Assembly: GCF_904849725.1 (NCBI RefSeq)
Contig: NC_058523.1
Span: 172,404,689 to 172,468,688 of the forward strand
From: Hordeum vulgare subsp. vulgare
Lineage: Eukaryota; Streptophyta; Magnoliopsida; Poales; Poaceae
Direction: 5' to 3'
Length of the DNA stretch: 64,000 nt
The notes under the pieces: model-generated
Database searches by the model: none
What the model saw: only the letters and a program-made list of their open reading frames with translations
Told to the model about the DNA's origin: nothing
Shown here: positions 1 to 10,706 of the stretch, one piece after another
Layout: each line of letters begins with the position of its first letter
Numbering within the stretch: position 1 is the first letter of the stretch
Program-made: the position numbers and the translations under genes

Positions 1-371
1 AACCCTAGGCCTTGTTTCCACGCATTGCAATACCGTTCGTCCTCATTTTTACTATTAGTTTCCTTGCTGTTTTTGTAATTTCAGATTACAAAAACCTTTA
101 ACTACTATCCTTTTTGCACTTGTATCACCATCTCTTCGCCGAACTAGTGCACCTATACAATTTACCATTGTATTGGGTGTGTTGGGGACACAAGAGACTC
201 TTTGTTATCTGGTTGCAGGGTTGCTTGAGAGAGACCATCTTCATCCAACGCCTCCCACGGATTGATAAACCTTAGGTCACCCACTTGAGGGAAAATTGCT
301 ACTATCCTACAAACCTCTGCACTTGGAGGCCCAACAACGTCTACAAGGAGAAGGTTGCGTAGTAGACATCA
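1..371 (+). repeat. 3' tail of a Triticeae LTR-like repeat
   Basis: This stretch looks like the terminal part of a high-copy LTR-like repeat of Triticeae genomes. It closes with the terminus GTAGACATCA, and CACTA transposase-like coding sequence begins right after it. No open frame belongs to it. The 5' part of the element lies left of the window, so its target duplication cannot be checked. It appears to be an insertion into CACTA-A. The family call rests on recognition of the terminus and of the repeat text, not on a search. Confidence 0.6.
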
Positions 372-1255
372 TGGCACGAGGAGAGGAAGAAGCCCGATGA
401 TGGAGATGATCCAAAGCCGAGACACATCGCAAATTATAGCCAGTGGAGAGCATTCAACACCGAATATTGATTTTTCAGAGAAGATGCAAGGAACATCTTG
501 ATTGGTGCGAGTACCAATGGCATGAAACCGTTTGGAAAGCAGAGCACCAACCACAACACATGGCCAGTCTTTGTATGGATGTACAACCTCCCCCCATGGA
601 AGTGCATGAAGACAAAGTACATACACATGAGCATGATGATTCAATGGCTGAAACAGCCGGGAAATAATATTAACCTATATATGCGGCTTCTGAAAGAGGA
701 GCTAGTCACGTTATGGAAATTGTCGGTCAAGACATGGGACGCTAGCGCAAGAGATTATTTCTATATGAGATCTGCACTGATGACGACGGTGCACGACTAT
801 CTCGGTTATGGGCACACCTCAGGCCAGGTGTGCCACAGATACTGCGGATGCACAAGGTGCACGGATGATACTACGTCTCAGTAGGTTACGTTAATGAAAG
901 ATGGCGGGTCTGGGAAATCATGTACATGGGGCATCGTAGATGGCTCGAAAAGGATGACTCGTGGAGAAAATGTGGAGATATATGCCATGGTTTGGCTTTG
1001 CATCGAGGACCTCCACGTAAGAGGAGCTGCGCCAAAATCAATGAATTGTTGAATAATAGGGAACGACGCCGAAAGATGGAAAAGGTGCCGGAGCCGCTGC
1101 TGAAGGTACGGAAAACGAGTTCTATTTTCTTGGACTTGGAGTACTGGCCCGATCACGACATTCCTCATTGCATTGATCAAATGCATATCACGAAGAATGT
1201 ACTCGAGAGCTTGTTTGGCAAACTGATGAACATGCTGGAGAAAACCAAGGATGGG
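372..1255 (+). pseudogene. CACTA TNP2-like transposase, block 1 (broken)
   Basis: TNP2-family (Transposase_21) coding remnant. TNP2 is the CACTA transposase that acts on terminal inverted repeats in the nucleus. Visible family motifs are a GASTNGMKPFG stretch, NTWPVFVWMYNLPPWKC, KQPGNNINLY, HDYLGYGH, a CxxC-like CHRYCGCTRCTDDT run, MGHRRWLEKDD and DQMHITKNVLESLFG. Reading them requires changing frame, for example around 475-500 between the N-terminal piece and the GASTNG piece, and again between about 880 and 920. The block stops at the solo LTR inserted at 1256 and resumes at 2654. The family call is firm; the exact lesions need an alignment. Confidence 0.85.
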
Positions 1256-2653
1256 TGATAACCCACAAGTATAGGGGATCGCAACAGTTTTCGAGGGTAG
1301 AGTATTCAACCCAAATTTATTGATTCGACACAAGGGGAGCCAAAGAATATTCTCGAGTATTAGCAGCTGAGTTTACAATTCAACCACACCTGAAAAACTT
1401 AGTATCTATAGCAATGTATTTAGTAGCAAAGTAGTATGGAAGTAACGGTAACGGTGGCAAACGTAACGGTAGAAGTTTAGTAGTGATCGTAACAATAGCA
1501 ACAGAAAAGTAACTTAGCAAAGATCAATATGTGGAAAGCTCATAGGAAATGGATTAGTGATGGATAATTATGTCAGATGGCATTCATCATGCAACAGTCA
1601 TAACATAGGGTGATACAGAACTAGCTCGTATTCATCAGTGCAATGTAGGCATGTATTCCATATATAGTCATACATGCTTATGGAAAAGAACTTGCATGAC
1701 CTTTTGTCCTACCCTCCCATGGCAGCGGGGTCCTAATGGAAACTAAGGGATATTAAGGCCATCTTTTAGTAGAGAACTGGACCAAAGCATTAACACTCAG
1801 TGAATACATGAACTCCTCAAACTACGGTAATCACCGGAAAGAATCCCAGTTATTGTCACCCTCGGGATGCGGATCATAACTCGTAATAGGGGTCTATAAC
1901 TTGCAAGATAGGACGAAGAACATATATTTATTCATGAAAACATAATAGGTTCAGATCTGAAATCATGGCACTCGGGCCCTAGTGACAAGCATTAAGCATA
2001 GCAAAGTCATAGCAACATCAATATCAGAACATAATGGATACTAGGGATCAAACCCTAACAAAAATAACTCGATTAGATGATAGATCTCATCCAACCCATC
2101 ACCGTCTAACAAGCCTACGATGGAATTACTCACGAATGATGGAGAGCATCGTGAAATTGGTTATGAAGGATGGTTGATGATGACTACGGCGTCAATTTCC
2201 CCTCTCCGAAGCCCAAATCAGACTCCAGATCTGCCCTCCCAAGGAAGAACAGGAGGTGGTGGCGGCTTCGTATCGTAAAACGCGATGAACTATTCTTCTT
2301 TATTTTTTACTCCACAGATATGAATATATAAGAGTGGAAACGAGGTCGGTGGAGCCACAGGGACCCCACAAGCCAGGGGCGCGACCTAGGGGGGCTGCGC
2401 CCTACAGGCTTGTGTCCATGTAGTGGCCCCCCTTCGGTTGATTCCTTCACGAATATTTTTTATTAATTCCAGAAATGTTCTCCGTAAATTTCCAGGACAA
2501 TCAGAGAACTTTTTATTTCTGCACAATAATAACACCATTGCAATTTTGCTGAAAATAGCATCAGTCCGGTTTAGTTCCATTCAAATCATGCAAATTCGGG
2601 TCAAAAACAAGTTAAAAAGAATTTGGAAAAGTAGATACGTTGGCAATGTATCA
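1256..2653 (-). repeat. Solo LTR (TGATAC...ATCA family) with target duplication
   Basis: A complete 1398-bp LTR with no internal domain. On the plus strand it starts TGATAACCCACAAG and ends ATGTATCA, so in its own orientation (minus) it starts TGATACATTGCC and ends GGGTTATCA. It is flanked by ATGGG (1251-1255) and ATGAG (2654-2658), a 5-bp duplication with one mismatch. Removing it rejoins the TNP2 reading frame (KTKD then ELKVRKDLENL). The same family recurs as the LTR at 16573-18950, which there follows a polypurine tract. That shows these repeats are LTRs rather than DNA transposons. Confidence 0.85.
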
Positions 2654-3596
2654 ATGAGCTGAAGGTAAGGAAAGACTTGGAAAATTTGGAGATCAGGAGG
2701 GATCTCCACATGCCTCGTAAAAAGTCGATGCAGGACACGGAGACGGAGACGGCAGCGAGGCCAAGGGGAAGAAAAGTCAACAAGAAGGAGGAGAATTGTT
2801 GCCACCCTTCTTGCTTCTCCTTAAGTGAGAAGGAGATCAATCAATTCATCAAGTGCCTTACGGGAATCACAGTCAGTTCTGGTTACTGTGGGAAGATAAG
2901 CGGATTTCTAGACACCAAGAAGAAAAGGTTCAGCGGGATGAAGTCTCATTACTGTCACATGATGATGACACTGATACTCCCGGTTGCCATTAGAGGGATA
3001 ATGGAGAATCACGTCCATGAGATGCTTACTGGTCTCTGTAACTTCTTCGACATCTCTCAAAAGTCCATCAGTTTGAAGCCGCTCCGAAGGCTACAGGAAG
3101 AGATCGTTGTCATACTATGTGAGCTTGAGATGTACTTCCTGCCCGCGTTCTTTGACGTCATGGGACATATGTGTGTCGACATCGTGGACGACATCATGGA
3201 CCTTGGGAAGACATTTCTCCATAGCATGAGACCATTCGAGGGGACAAATGGGGTTATCAAAGGATTCGTTCATAACATGTCCCGTCCCGTGGGGAGCATC
3301 GTCCAGGGGTATCTGACCCAAGAGTGCATCTTCTTTAGCAAGAATTATATAGGCAAAGAAGACCCTGTTGTTGGTTTTCCTGTCAACAAGCACCATGGGA
3401 GGCTCAGAGGAGAAGGTCACAGCAACAGCCGGAGGGAACTGCACGTGGACTACTCGTATTGAATGGACGACTTTGATAGGGCTAACTTCGTAGTGCTACA
3501 ACACCTAGATGTGGTATATGATTATGTTACACTGCAAAAAGAAATCATCTCAAAGAAGTACCGTGATACGAGGATTGAAAAGACGGACGATGAAGT
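2654..3596 (+). pseudogene. CACTA TNP2-like transposase, block 2 (DUF4218 region)
   Basis: Continuation of the CACTA-A transposase after the solo LTR. The first residues (LKVRKDLENLEIRRDL) follow directly on the KTKD end of block 1. A long open stretch (2677-3462) then shows the conserved C-terminal domain of TNP2 proteins: CHPSCFSLSEKEINQF, FSGMKSHYCHMMMT, LPVAIRGIMENH, EEIVVILCELEMYF and DVMGHMCVDIV. A TGA at 3460-3462 interrupts it, and the downstream stretch continues with ANFVVLQHLDVV and SKKYRDTRIEKTDDEV. The copia insertion at 3597 cuts it in the DEV codon run, and the frame resumes at 12528. Confidence 0.88.
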
Positions 3597-5417
3597 TGTT
3601 GGGGAACGTCGCATGGGAAACAAAAATTTTCCTACGCGCACGAAGACCTATCATGGTGATGTCCATCTACGAGAGGGGATGAGTGATCTACGTACCCTTG
3701 TAGATCGTATAGCAGAAGCGTTAGAGAACGCGGTTGATGTAGTGGAACGTCCTCACGTCCCTCGATCTGCCCCGCGAACAATCCCGCGATCAGTCCCACG
3801 ATCTAGTACCGAACGGACGGCACCTCCGCGTTCAGCACACGTACAGCTCGACGATGATCTCGGCCTTCTTGATCCAGCAAGAGAGACGGAGAGGTAGAAG
3901 AGTTCTCCGGCAGCGTGACGGTGCTCCGGAGGTTGGTGATGATCTCGTCTCAGCAGGGCTCCGCCCGAGCTCCGCAGAAACGCGATCTAGAGGAAAAACT
4001 ATGGAGGTATGTTGTCGGGCAGCCGTGAGAAAGTCGTCTCAAATCTGCCCTAAAAGCCCCATATATATAGGAGGAGGGAGGGGGACCTTGCCTTGGAGTC
4101 CAAGGGACCCTCAAGGGGTCGGCCGAGCCAAGGGGGGGAGGACTCCCCCCCCCCAAACCGAGTTGGACTTGGTTTGGTGGGAGGAGTCCCCCTCCCTTCC
4201 CACTTCTTCCCTCTTTTTTTTTCTTTTTCCTTTGATTTCCTTCTCTTGGCGCATAGGCCCCCTTGGGGCTGTCCCACCAGCCCACTAAGGGCTGGTGTGC
4301 CTCCCCAAAGCCTATGGGCTTCCCCGGGGTGGGTTGCCCCCCCGGTGAACTCCCGGAACCCATTCGTCATTCCCGGTACATTCCCGGAAACTCCGAAACC
4401 TTCCGGTAATCAAATGAGGTCATCCTATATGTCAATCTTCGTTTCCGGACCATTCCGAAAACCCTCGTGACGTCCGTGATCTCATTCGGGACTCCAAACA
4501 ACATTCGGTAACCAACCATATAACTCAAATACGCATAAAACAACGTCGAACCTTAAGTGTGCAGACCCTGCGGGTTCGAGAACTATGTAGACATGACCCG
4601 AGGGACTCCTCGGTCAATATCCAATAGCGGGACCTGGATGCCCATATTGGATCCTACATATTCTACGAAGATCTTATCGTTTGAACCTCAGTGCCAAGGA
4701 TTCGTATAATCCCGTATGTCATTCCCTTTGTCCTTCGGTATGTTACTTGCCCGAGATTCGATCGTCAGTATCCGCATACCTATTTCAATCTCGTTTACCG
4801 GCAAGTCTCTTTACTCGTTCCGTAATACAAGATCCCGCAACTTACACTAACTTACATTGCTTGCAAGGCTTGTGTGTGATGTTGTGTTACCGAGTGGGCC
4901 CCGAGATACCTCTCCGTCACACGGAGTGACAAATCCCAGTCTTGATCCATACTAACTCAACTAACACCTTCGGAGATACCTGTAGAGCATCTTTATAGTC
5001 ACCCAGTTACGTTGCGACGTTTGATACACACAAAGCATTCCTCCGGTGTCAGTGAGTTATATGATCTCATAGTCATAGGAATAAATACTTGACACGCAGG
5101 AAACAGTAGCAACAAAATGACACGATCAACATGCTACGTCTATTAGTTTGGGTCTAGTCCATCACGTGATTCTCCTAATGACGTGATCCAGTTATCAAGC
5201 AACAACACCTTGTTCATAATCAGAAGACACTGACTATCATCGATCAACTGGCTAGCCAACTAGAGGCATGCTAGGGACGGTGTTTTGTCTATGTATCCAC
5301 ACATGTAAATGAGTCTTCATTCAATACAATTATAGCATGGATAATAAACTATTATCTTGATACAGGAATTATAATAATAACTATATTTATCATTGCCTCT
5401 AGGGCATAATTCCAACA
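3597..5417 (-). repeat. Angela-1 3' LTR
   Basis: The left-hand LTR is 1821 bp. On the plus strand it reads from TGTTGGGGAACG to ATTCCAACA, the reverse of a TGTTGGAATTATGCC start. It is nearly identical to 10707-12527, with a few scattered substitutions and small homopolymer differences, for example in the C-run near 4150. The TATA-like ATATATATAG is at 4061-4070. Confidence 0.95.
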
Positions 5418-5428
5418 GTCTCCCACTT
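5418..5428 (-). other. Angela-1 polypurine tract
   Basis: Read on the minus strand, AAGTGGGAGAC directly precedes the 3' LTR. It is the expected primer site for plus-strand DNA synthesis. The same text precedes the 3' LTR of Angela-2. Confidence 0.85.
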
Positions 5429-5469
5429 GCACTAGAGTCAATAATCTAGCCCTCACATCACCATGTGAA

Positions 5470-8400
5470 TTACATTGTAATAAATCTAACACCCATACAG
5501 TTCTGGTGTCGATCATGTTTTGGCCGTGGAAGAGGTTTAGTCAGCGGGTCTGCTACATTCAGATCCGTGTGCACTTTGCATATATTTACGTCCTCTTCCT
5601 CGACGTAGTCGCGGATGAGGGTTAAGCGTCGTTTGATGTGTCTGGTCTTCTTGTGAAAACGCGGTTCCTTTGCTAAGGCAATGGCACCCGTGTTGTCACA
5701 GAACAAGGTTATTGGATCCAGTGCACTTGGCACCACTCCAAGATCCGTCATGAACTGCTTCATCCAGACACCCTCCTTTTCCGCCTCCGAGGCAGCCATG
5801 TACTCCGCTTCACATGTAGAATCTGCTACGACGCTTTGCTTGGAACTGCACCAGCTTACTGCACCCCCATTAAGAATAAATACGTATCCGGTTTGCGACT
5901 TAGAGTCGTCCGGATCTGTGTCAAAGCTTGCATCGACGTAACCTTTTACGGCGAGCTCTTCGTCACCTCCATACACGAGAAACATCTCCTTAGTCCTTTT
6001 CAGGTACTTCAGGATATTCTTGACCGCCGTCCAGTGATCCACTCCTGGATTACTCTGGAACCTACCTGCCATACTTATGGCCAGGCTAACATCCGGTCTA
6101 GTGCACAGCATTGCATACATGATAGAACCTATGGCTGAAGCATAGGGGACGGAGCGCATATGCTCTCTATCTTCATCAGTTGCTGGGCACTGAGTCTTAC
6201 TCAATCTCGTACCTTGTAACACTGGCAAGAACCCTTTCTTGGACTGTTCCATTTTGAACCTCTTCAAAACTTTATCAAGGTATGTGCTTTGTGAAAGTCC
6301 TATCAGGCGCTTTGATCTATCCCTATAGATCTTAATGCCTAGAATGTAAGCAGCTTCTCCTAGGTCCTTCATAGAGAAACTTTTATTCAAGTAACCTTTT
6401 ATGCTCTCCAAAAACTCTACGTTGTTTCCAATCAGTAATATGTCATCCACATATAATATCAGAAACGCCATAGAGATCCCACTCACTTTCTTGTAAAAAC
6501 AAGATTCTCCAACCACTTGTATAAACCCAAATGCTTTGATTACCTCATCAAAGCGTTTGTTCCAACTCCGAGATGCTTGCACCAGTCCATAAATGGATCG
6601 CTGGAGCTTGCACACCTTGTCAGCATTTTTAGGATCGACAAAACCTTCGGGTTGCATCATATACAACTCTTCCTTAAGGAAACCGTTAAGGAACGCCGTT
6701 TTGACATCCATCTGCCAGATTTCATAATCGAAAAATGCAGCTATTGCTAACATGATTCTGACGGACTTAAGCATCGCTACGGGTGTGAAAGTCTCATCGT
6801 AGTCAACTCCTGGAACTTGTGAAAAACCCTTTGCCACAAGTCGAGCTTTATAAACGGTCACATTACCGTCAGCGTCCGTCTTCTTCTTAAAGATCCATTT
6901 GTTCTGAATAGCCCTGCGGCCCTCAGGTAGTATCTCCAAAGTCCACACTTTGTTCTCATACATGGATCCTATCTCGGATTTCATGGCTTCTAGCCATTTG
7001 TTGGAATCTGGGCCCACCATTGCTTCTTCATAATTCGCAGGTTCATTGTTGTCCAACAACATGATTGTTAAGACGGGATTACCGTACCACTCTGGAGCAG
7101 CGCGTGATCTCGTCGACCTGCGTGGTTCAACAGAAACTTGAACTGGAGTTTCATGATCATCATCATTAACTTCCTCCTCAACCGGCGTCGCAACGACAGA
7201 GGTTTCCCCCTGCCCTACGCCACCATCCAGAGGGATGAGAGGTTCGACAACCTCGTCAAGTTCTATCTTCCTCCCACTCAATTCTCTCGAGAGAAACTCC
7301 TTCTCGAGAAAAGTTCCGTTCTTAGCAACAAACACTTTGCCCTCGGATTTGAGATAGAAGGTGTACCCAACTGTCTCTTTTGGGTAACCTATGAAGACGC
7401 ATTTTTCCGCTTTGGGTTCCAGCTTTTCAGGCTGAAGCTTTTTGACATAAGCATCACATCCCCAAACTTTAAGAAACGACAACTTTGTCCTTTTGCCATA
7501 CCACAGTTCGTATGGTGTCGTCTCAACGGATTTTGATGGTGCCCTATTTAAAGTGAATGCAGCTATTTCTAATGCATAACCCCAAAATGATAACGGCAAA
7601 TCAGTAAGAGACATCATAGACCGCACCATCTCTAACAAAGTACGATTACGACGTTCGGACACACCATTACGTTGTGGTGTTCTAGGCGGTGTTAACTGTG
7701 AAACAATTCCACATTGTCTTAAGTGAGCACCAAACTCGAAACTCAGATATTCACCCCCACGATCAGACCGTAGGAACTTGATCTTCTTGTTACGATGATT
7801 TTCCACTTCACTCCGAAATTGCTTGAACTTTTCAAATGTTTCAGACTTGTGCTTCATCAAGTAGACATATCCATATCTACTTAAATCGTCAGTGAAGGTG
7901 AGAAAATAACGAAATCCGCCGCGTGCCTCCACGCTCATTGGACCGCACACATCGGTATGTATGATTTCCAACAAGTCACTTGCACGCTCCATTGTTCCGG
8001 AGAACGGAGTCTTAGTCATCTTGCCCATGAGGCATGGTTCGCACGTGTCAAGTGAATCAAAGTCAAGTGACTCCAAAAGTCCATCAGCATGGAGTTTCTT
8101 CATGCGCTTTACACCAATATGACCCAAGCGGCAGTGCCACATAAATATGGCGCTATCATTGTTCACTCTAACTCTTTTGGTCTCAATGTTATGTATATGC
8201 GTATTGCTATCAAGATTCAATATGAACAATCCTCTCATATTCGGTGCATGACCATAAAAGATGTTACTCATAGAAATAGAACAACCATGATTCTCAGACT
8301 TAAAAGAGTAACCGTCTCGCAATAAACAAGATCCAGATATAATGTTCATGCTCAACGCAGGCACTAAATAACAATGATTTAAGTTCATCACTAATCCCGA

Positions 8401-9450
8401 TGGTAGCTGAAGTGACACTGTGCCGACGGCGATTGCATCAACCTTGGAACCGTTTCCTACGCGCATCGTCACTTCGTCCTTCGCCAGCCTTCGTCTATTC
8501 CGCAGTTCCTGTTTCGAGTTGCAAATGTGAGCAACAGAACCGGTATCGAATACCCAGGCACTACTACGAGAGCCGGTTAAGTACACATCAATAACACGTA
8601 TATCAAATATACCTGATTTTTCTTTGCCCGCCTTCTTATCTGCCAGATACTTGGGGCAATTGCGCTTCCAGTGACCCATACCCTTGCAATAGAAGCACTC
8701 TGTTTCAGGCTTAGGTCCAGCCTTGGGTTTCTTCGGCGGATTGGCAACAGGCTTGCCGCTCTTCTTCGAATTGCCCTTCTTGCCTTTGCCGTTTCTCTTG
8801 AAACTAGTGGTCTTGCTCACCATCAACACTTGATGTTCTTTACGGAGTTCAGACTCTGCGACTTTCAGCATCGCAAACAACTCGCCGGGAGACTTGTTCA
8901 TCCCTTGCATGTTGTAGTTCAACACAAAGCCTTTATAGCTTGGCGGCAGTGATTGAAGGATTCTGTCAGTGATAGCCTCTTGCGGGAGTTCAATCCCCAG
9001 CTCAGCTAGACGGTTTGAGTACCCAGACATTTTGAGCACATGTTCACTGACAGACGAGTTTTCCTCCATCTTGCAAGCATAGAATTTATCGGAGGTCTCA
9101 TACCTCTTGATCCGGGCGTTCTTCTGAAAGATAAACTTCAACTCCTGGAACATCTCAAATGCTCCATGACGCTCAAAGCGACGTTGAAGTCCCGGTTCTA
9201 AGCCGTACAAGACTGCACATTGAACTATTGAGTAGTCCTCCTTACGCGCTAACCAAGCGTTCTTAACATCCTGATCAGCCGTAGCGGGTGGTTCATCTCC
9301 TAGCGCAGCATTAAGGACATAATCCTTCTTCCCAGCTTGTAAGATTAGCTTAAGATTACGAGCCCAGTCTACAAAGTTGCTTCCATCATCTTTCAACTTA
9401 GCTTTCTCTAGGAACGTATTAAAATTCAGGATGACACTTGCGTGAGCCAT
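5470..9450 (-). CDS. Ty1-copia gag-pol polyprotein (intact frame)
   Basis: A single uninterrupted 1326-residue polyprotein that would be cleaved into capsid, protease, integrase, reverse transcriptase and RNase H. Its domain order is that of copia: the integrase comes before the RT. Visible features: gag (about 1-250); CCHC knuckle CFYCKGMGHWKRNC at 252-265; protease DTG at 302-304; integrase zinc site with His 439/444 and Cys 470/473; integrase D500, D563 and E599; RT with the QMDVKTAF motif (D915) and YVDD at 1000-1003; RNase H with D1173, the CEAEYMA region near 1214 and D1252. The length matches BARE/Angela polyproteins. The ATG gives MAHAS; no upstream in-frame extension is needed. One oddity: YGLVQAS near residue 957, where copia RTs nearly always have YGLKQAS. 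Otherwise coding-competent. Confidence 0.95.
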   Translation of the reverse strand: MAHASVILNFNTFLEKAKLKDDGSNFVDWARNLKLILQAGKKDYVLNAALGDEPPATADQDVKNAWLARKEDYSIVQCAVLYGLEPGLQRRFERHGAFEMFQELKFIFQKNARIKRYETSDKFYACKMEENSSVSEHVLKMSGYSNRLAELGIELPQEAITDRILQSLPPSYKGFVLNYNMQGMNKSPGELFAMLKVAESELRKEHQVLMVSKTTSFKRNGKGKKGNSKKSGKPVANPPKKPKAGPKPETECFYCKGMGHWKRNCPKYLADKKAGKEKSGIFDIRVIDVYLTGSRSSAWVFDTGSVAHICNSKQELRNRRRLAKDEVTMRVGNGSKVDAIAVGTVSLQLPSGLVMNLNHCYLVPALSMNIISGSCLLRDGYSFKSENHGCSISMSNIFYGHAPNMRGLFILNLDSNTHIHNIETKRVRVNNDSAIFMWHCRLGHIGVKRMKKLHADGLLESLDFDSLDTCEPCLMGKMTKTPFSGTMERASDLLEIIHTDVCGPMSVEARGGFRYFLTFTDDLSRYGYVYLMKHKSETFEKFKQFRSEVENHRNKKIKFLRSDRGGEYLSFEFGAHLRQCGIVSQLTPPRTPQRNGVSERRNRTLLEMVRSMMSLTDLPLSFWGYALEIAAFTLNRAPSKSVETTPYELWYGKRTKLSFLKVWGCDAYVKKLQPEKLEPKAEKCVFIGYPKETVGYTFYLKSEGKVFVAKNGTFLEKEFLSRELSGRKIELDEVVEPLIPLDGGVGQGETSVVATPVEEEVNDDDHETPVQVSVEPRRSTRSRAAPEWYGNPVLTIMLLDNNEPANYEEAMVGPDSNKWLEAMKSEIGSMYENKVWTLEILPEGRRAIQNKWIFKKKTDADGNVTVYKARLVAKGFSQVPGVDYDETFTPVAMLKSVRIMLAIAAFFDYEIWQMDVKTAFLNGFLKEELYMMQPEGFVDPKNADKVCKLQRSIYGLVQASRSWNKRFDEVIKAFGFIQVVGESCFYKKVSGISMAFLILYVDDILLIGNNVEFLESIKGYLNKSFSMKDLGEAAYILGIKIYRDRSKRLIGLSQSTYLDKVLKRFKMEQSKKGFLPVLQGTRLSKTQCPATDEDREHMRSVPYASAIGSIMYAMLCTRPDVSLAISMAGRFQSNPGVDHWTAVKNILKYLKRTKEMFLVYGGDEELAVKGYVDASFDTDPDDSKSQTGYVFILNGGAVSWCSSKQSVVADSTCEAEYMAASEAEKEGVWMKQFMTDLGVVPSALDPITLFCDNTGAIALAKEPRFHKKTRHIKRRLTLIRDYVEEEDVNICKVHTDLNVADPLTKPLPRPKHDRHQNCMGVRFITM

Positions 9451-10692
9451 GATCTACAACACAAATATATTCAAAGTGGACTTAGACTATGTTCAAGATA
9501 ATTAGAGTTCAACTTAATCAAATTATATGCTAAACTCCCACTCAAAAAGTACATCTCTCTAGTCATTTGAGTGGTTCATGATCCACTTACACTATCCCAA
9601 GTCCGATCATCACGTGAGTCGAGAGTAGTTTCAGTGGTATGCATCCCTATGCTAATCATATCAACTATATGATTCATGATCGACCTTTCGGTCTCATGTG
9701 TTCCGAGGCCATGTCTGGACATGCTAGGCTCGTCAAGCTTAACCCGAGTGTTCCGCGTGCGCAACTGTTTTGCACCCGTTGTATGTGAACGTTGAGTCTA
9801 TCACACCCGATCATCACGTGGTGTCTCGAAACGACGCACTGTAGCAACGGTGCACAGTCGGGGAGAACACAATTTCGCCTTGAAATTTTAGTGAGAGATC
9901 ACCTCATAATGCTACCGTCGTTCTAAGCAAAATAAGGTGCATAAAAGGATTAACATCACATGCAATTCATAAGTGACATGATATGGCCATCATCTCGTGC
10001 TTCTTGATCTCCATCACCAAAGCACCGGCACGATCTTCTTGTCACCGGCGCCACACCATGATCATCCATCAACGTGTTGCCATCGGGGTTGTCGTGCTAC
10101 CTATGCTATTACTACTAAAACTACATCCTAGCAAAATAGTAAACGCATCTGCAAGCACATATGTTAGTATAAAGACAACCCTATGGCTCCTGCCGGTTGC
10201 CGTACCATCGACGTGCAAGTCGATATTTCTATTACAACATGATCATCTCATACATCCAATATATCACATCACATCGTTGGCCATATCACATCACAATCAT
10301 ACCCTGCAAAAACAAGTTAGACGTCCTCTAATTTTGTTGTTGCATGTTTTACGTGGTGACCAAGGGTATCTAGTAGGATTGCATCTTACTTACGCAAACA
10401 CCACAACGGAGATCTATGAGTTGCTATTTAACCTCATCCAAGGACCTCCTCGGTCAAATCCGATTCAACTAAAGTTGGAGAAACCGTCACTTGCCAGTCA
10501 TCTTTGAGCAAAGGGGGTTACTCGTAACGATGAAACCAGTCTCTCGTAAGTGTACGAGTAATGTCGGTCCAAGCCGCTTCAATCCAACAATACCGCGGAA
10601 TCAAGAAAAGACTAAGGAGGGCAGCAAAACGCACATCACCGCCCACAAAACCTTTTGTGTTCTACTCAAGAAGACATCTACGCATGAACCTA
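9451..10692 (-). other. Angela-1 untranslated leader
   Basis: About 1.24 kb between the primer-binding site and the gag start, typical of this family, which carries a long leader. Small frames here are not conserved coding units. An equivalent leader lies at 38041-39278 in Angela-2. Confidence 0.8.
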
Positions 10693-10706
10693 GCTCATGA
10701 TGCCAC
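10693..10706 (-). other. Angela-1 primer-binding site
   Basis: Immediately inside the 5' LTR the minus strand reads GTGGCATCATGAGC. It resembles the TGGTATCAGAGC complement of the initiator methionine tRNA used by plant copia elements, with mismatches. The same sequence sits inside the corresponding LTR of Angela-2. Confidence 0.7.

Noticed and set aside
369..644. Minus-strand frame opposite the transposase remnant
   Set aside because: It is a shadow of the plus-strand TNP2 motifs.
4681..4929. An 82-codon frame present at the same place in all four Angela LTRs (4681, 11791, 33568, 40356)
   Set aside because: It starts at TTG, not ATG, lies on the strand opposite to gag-pol, and the four copies share recent ancestry. 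An open frame of this length surviving in all four is not surprising.
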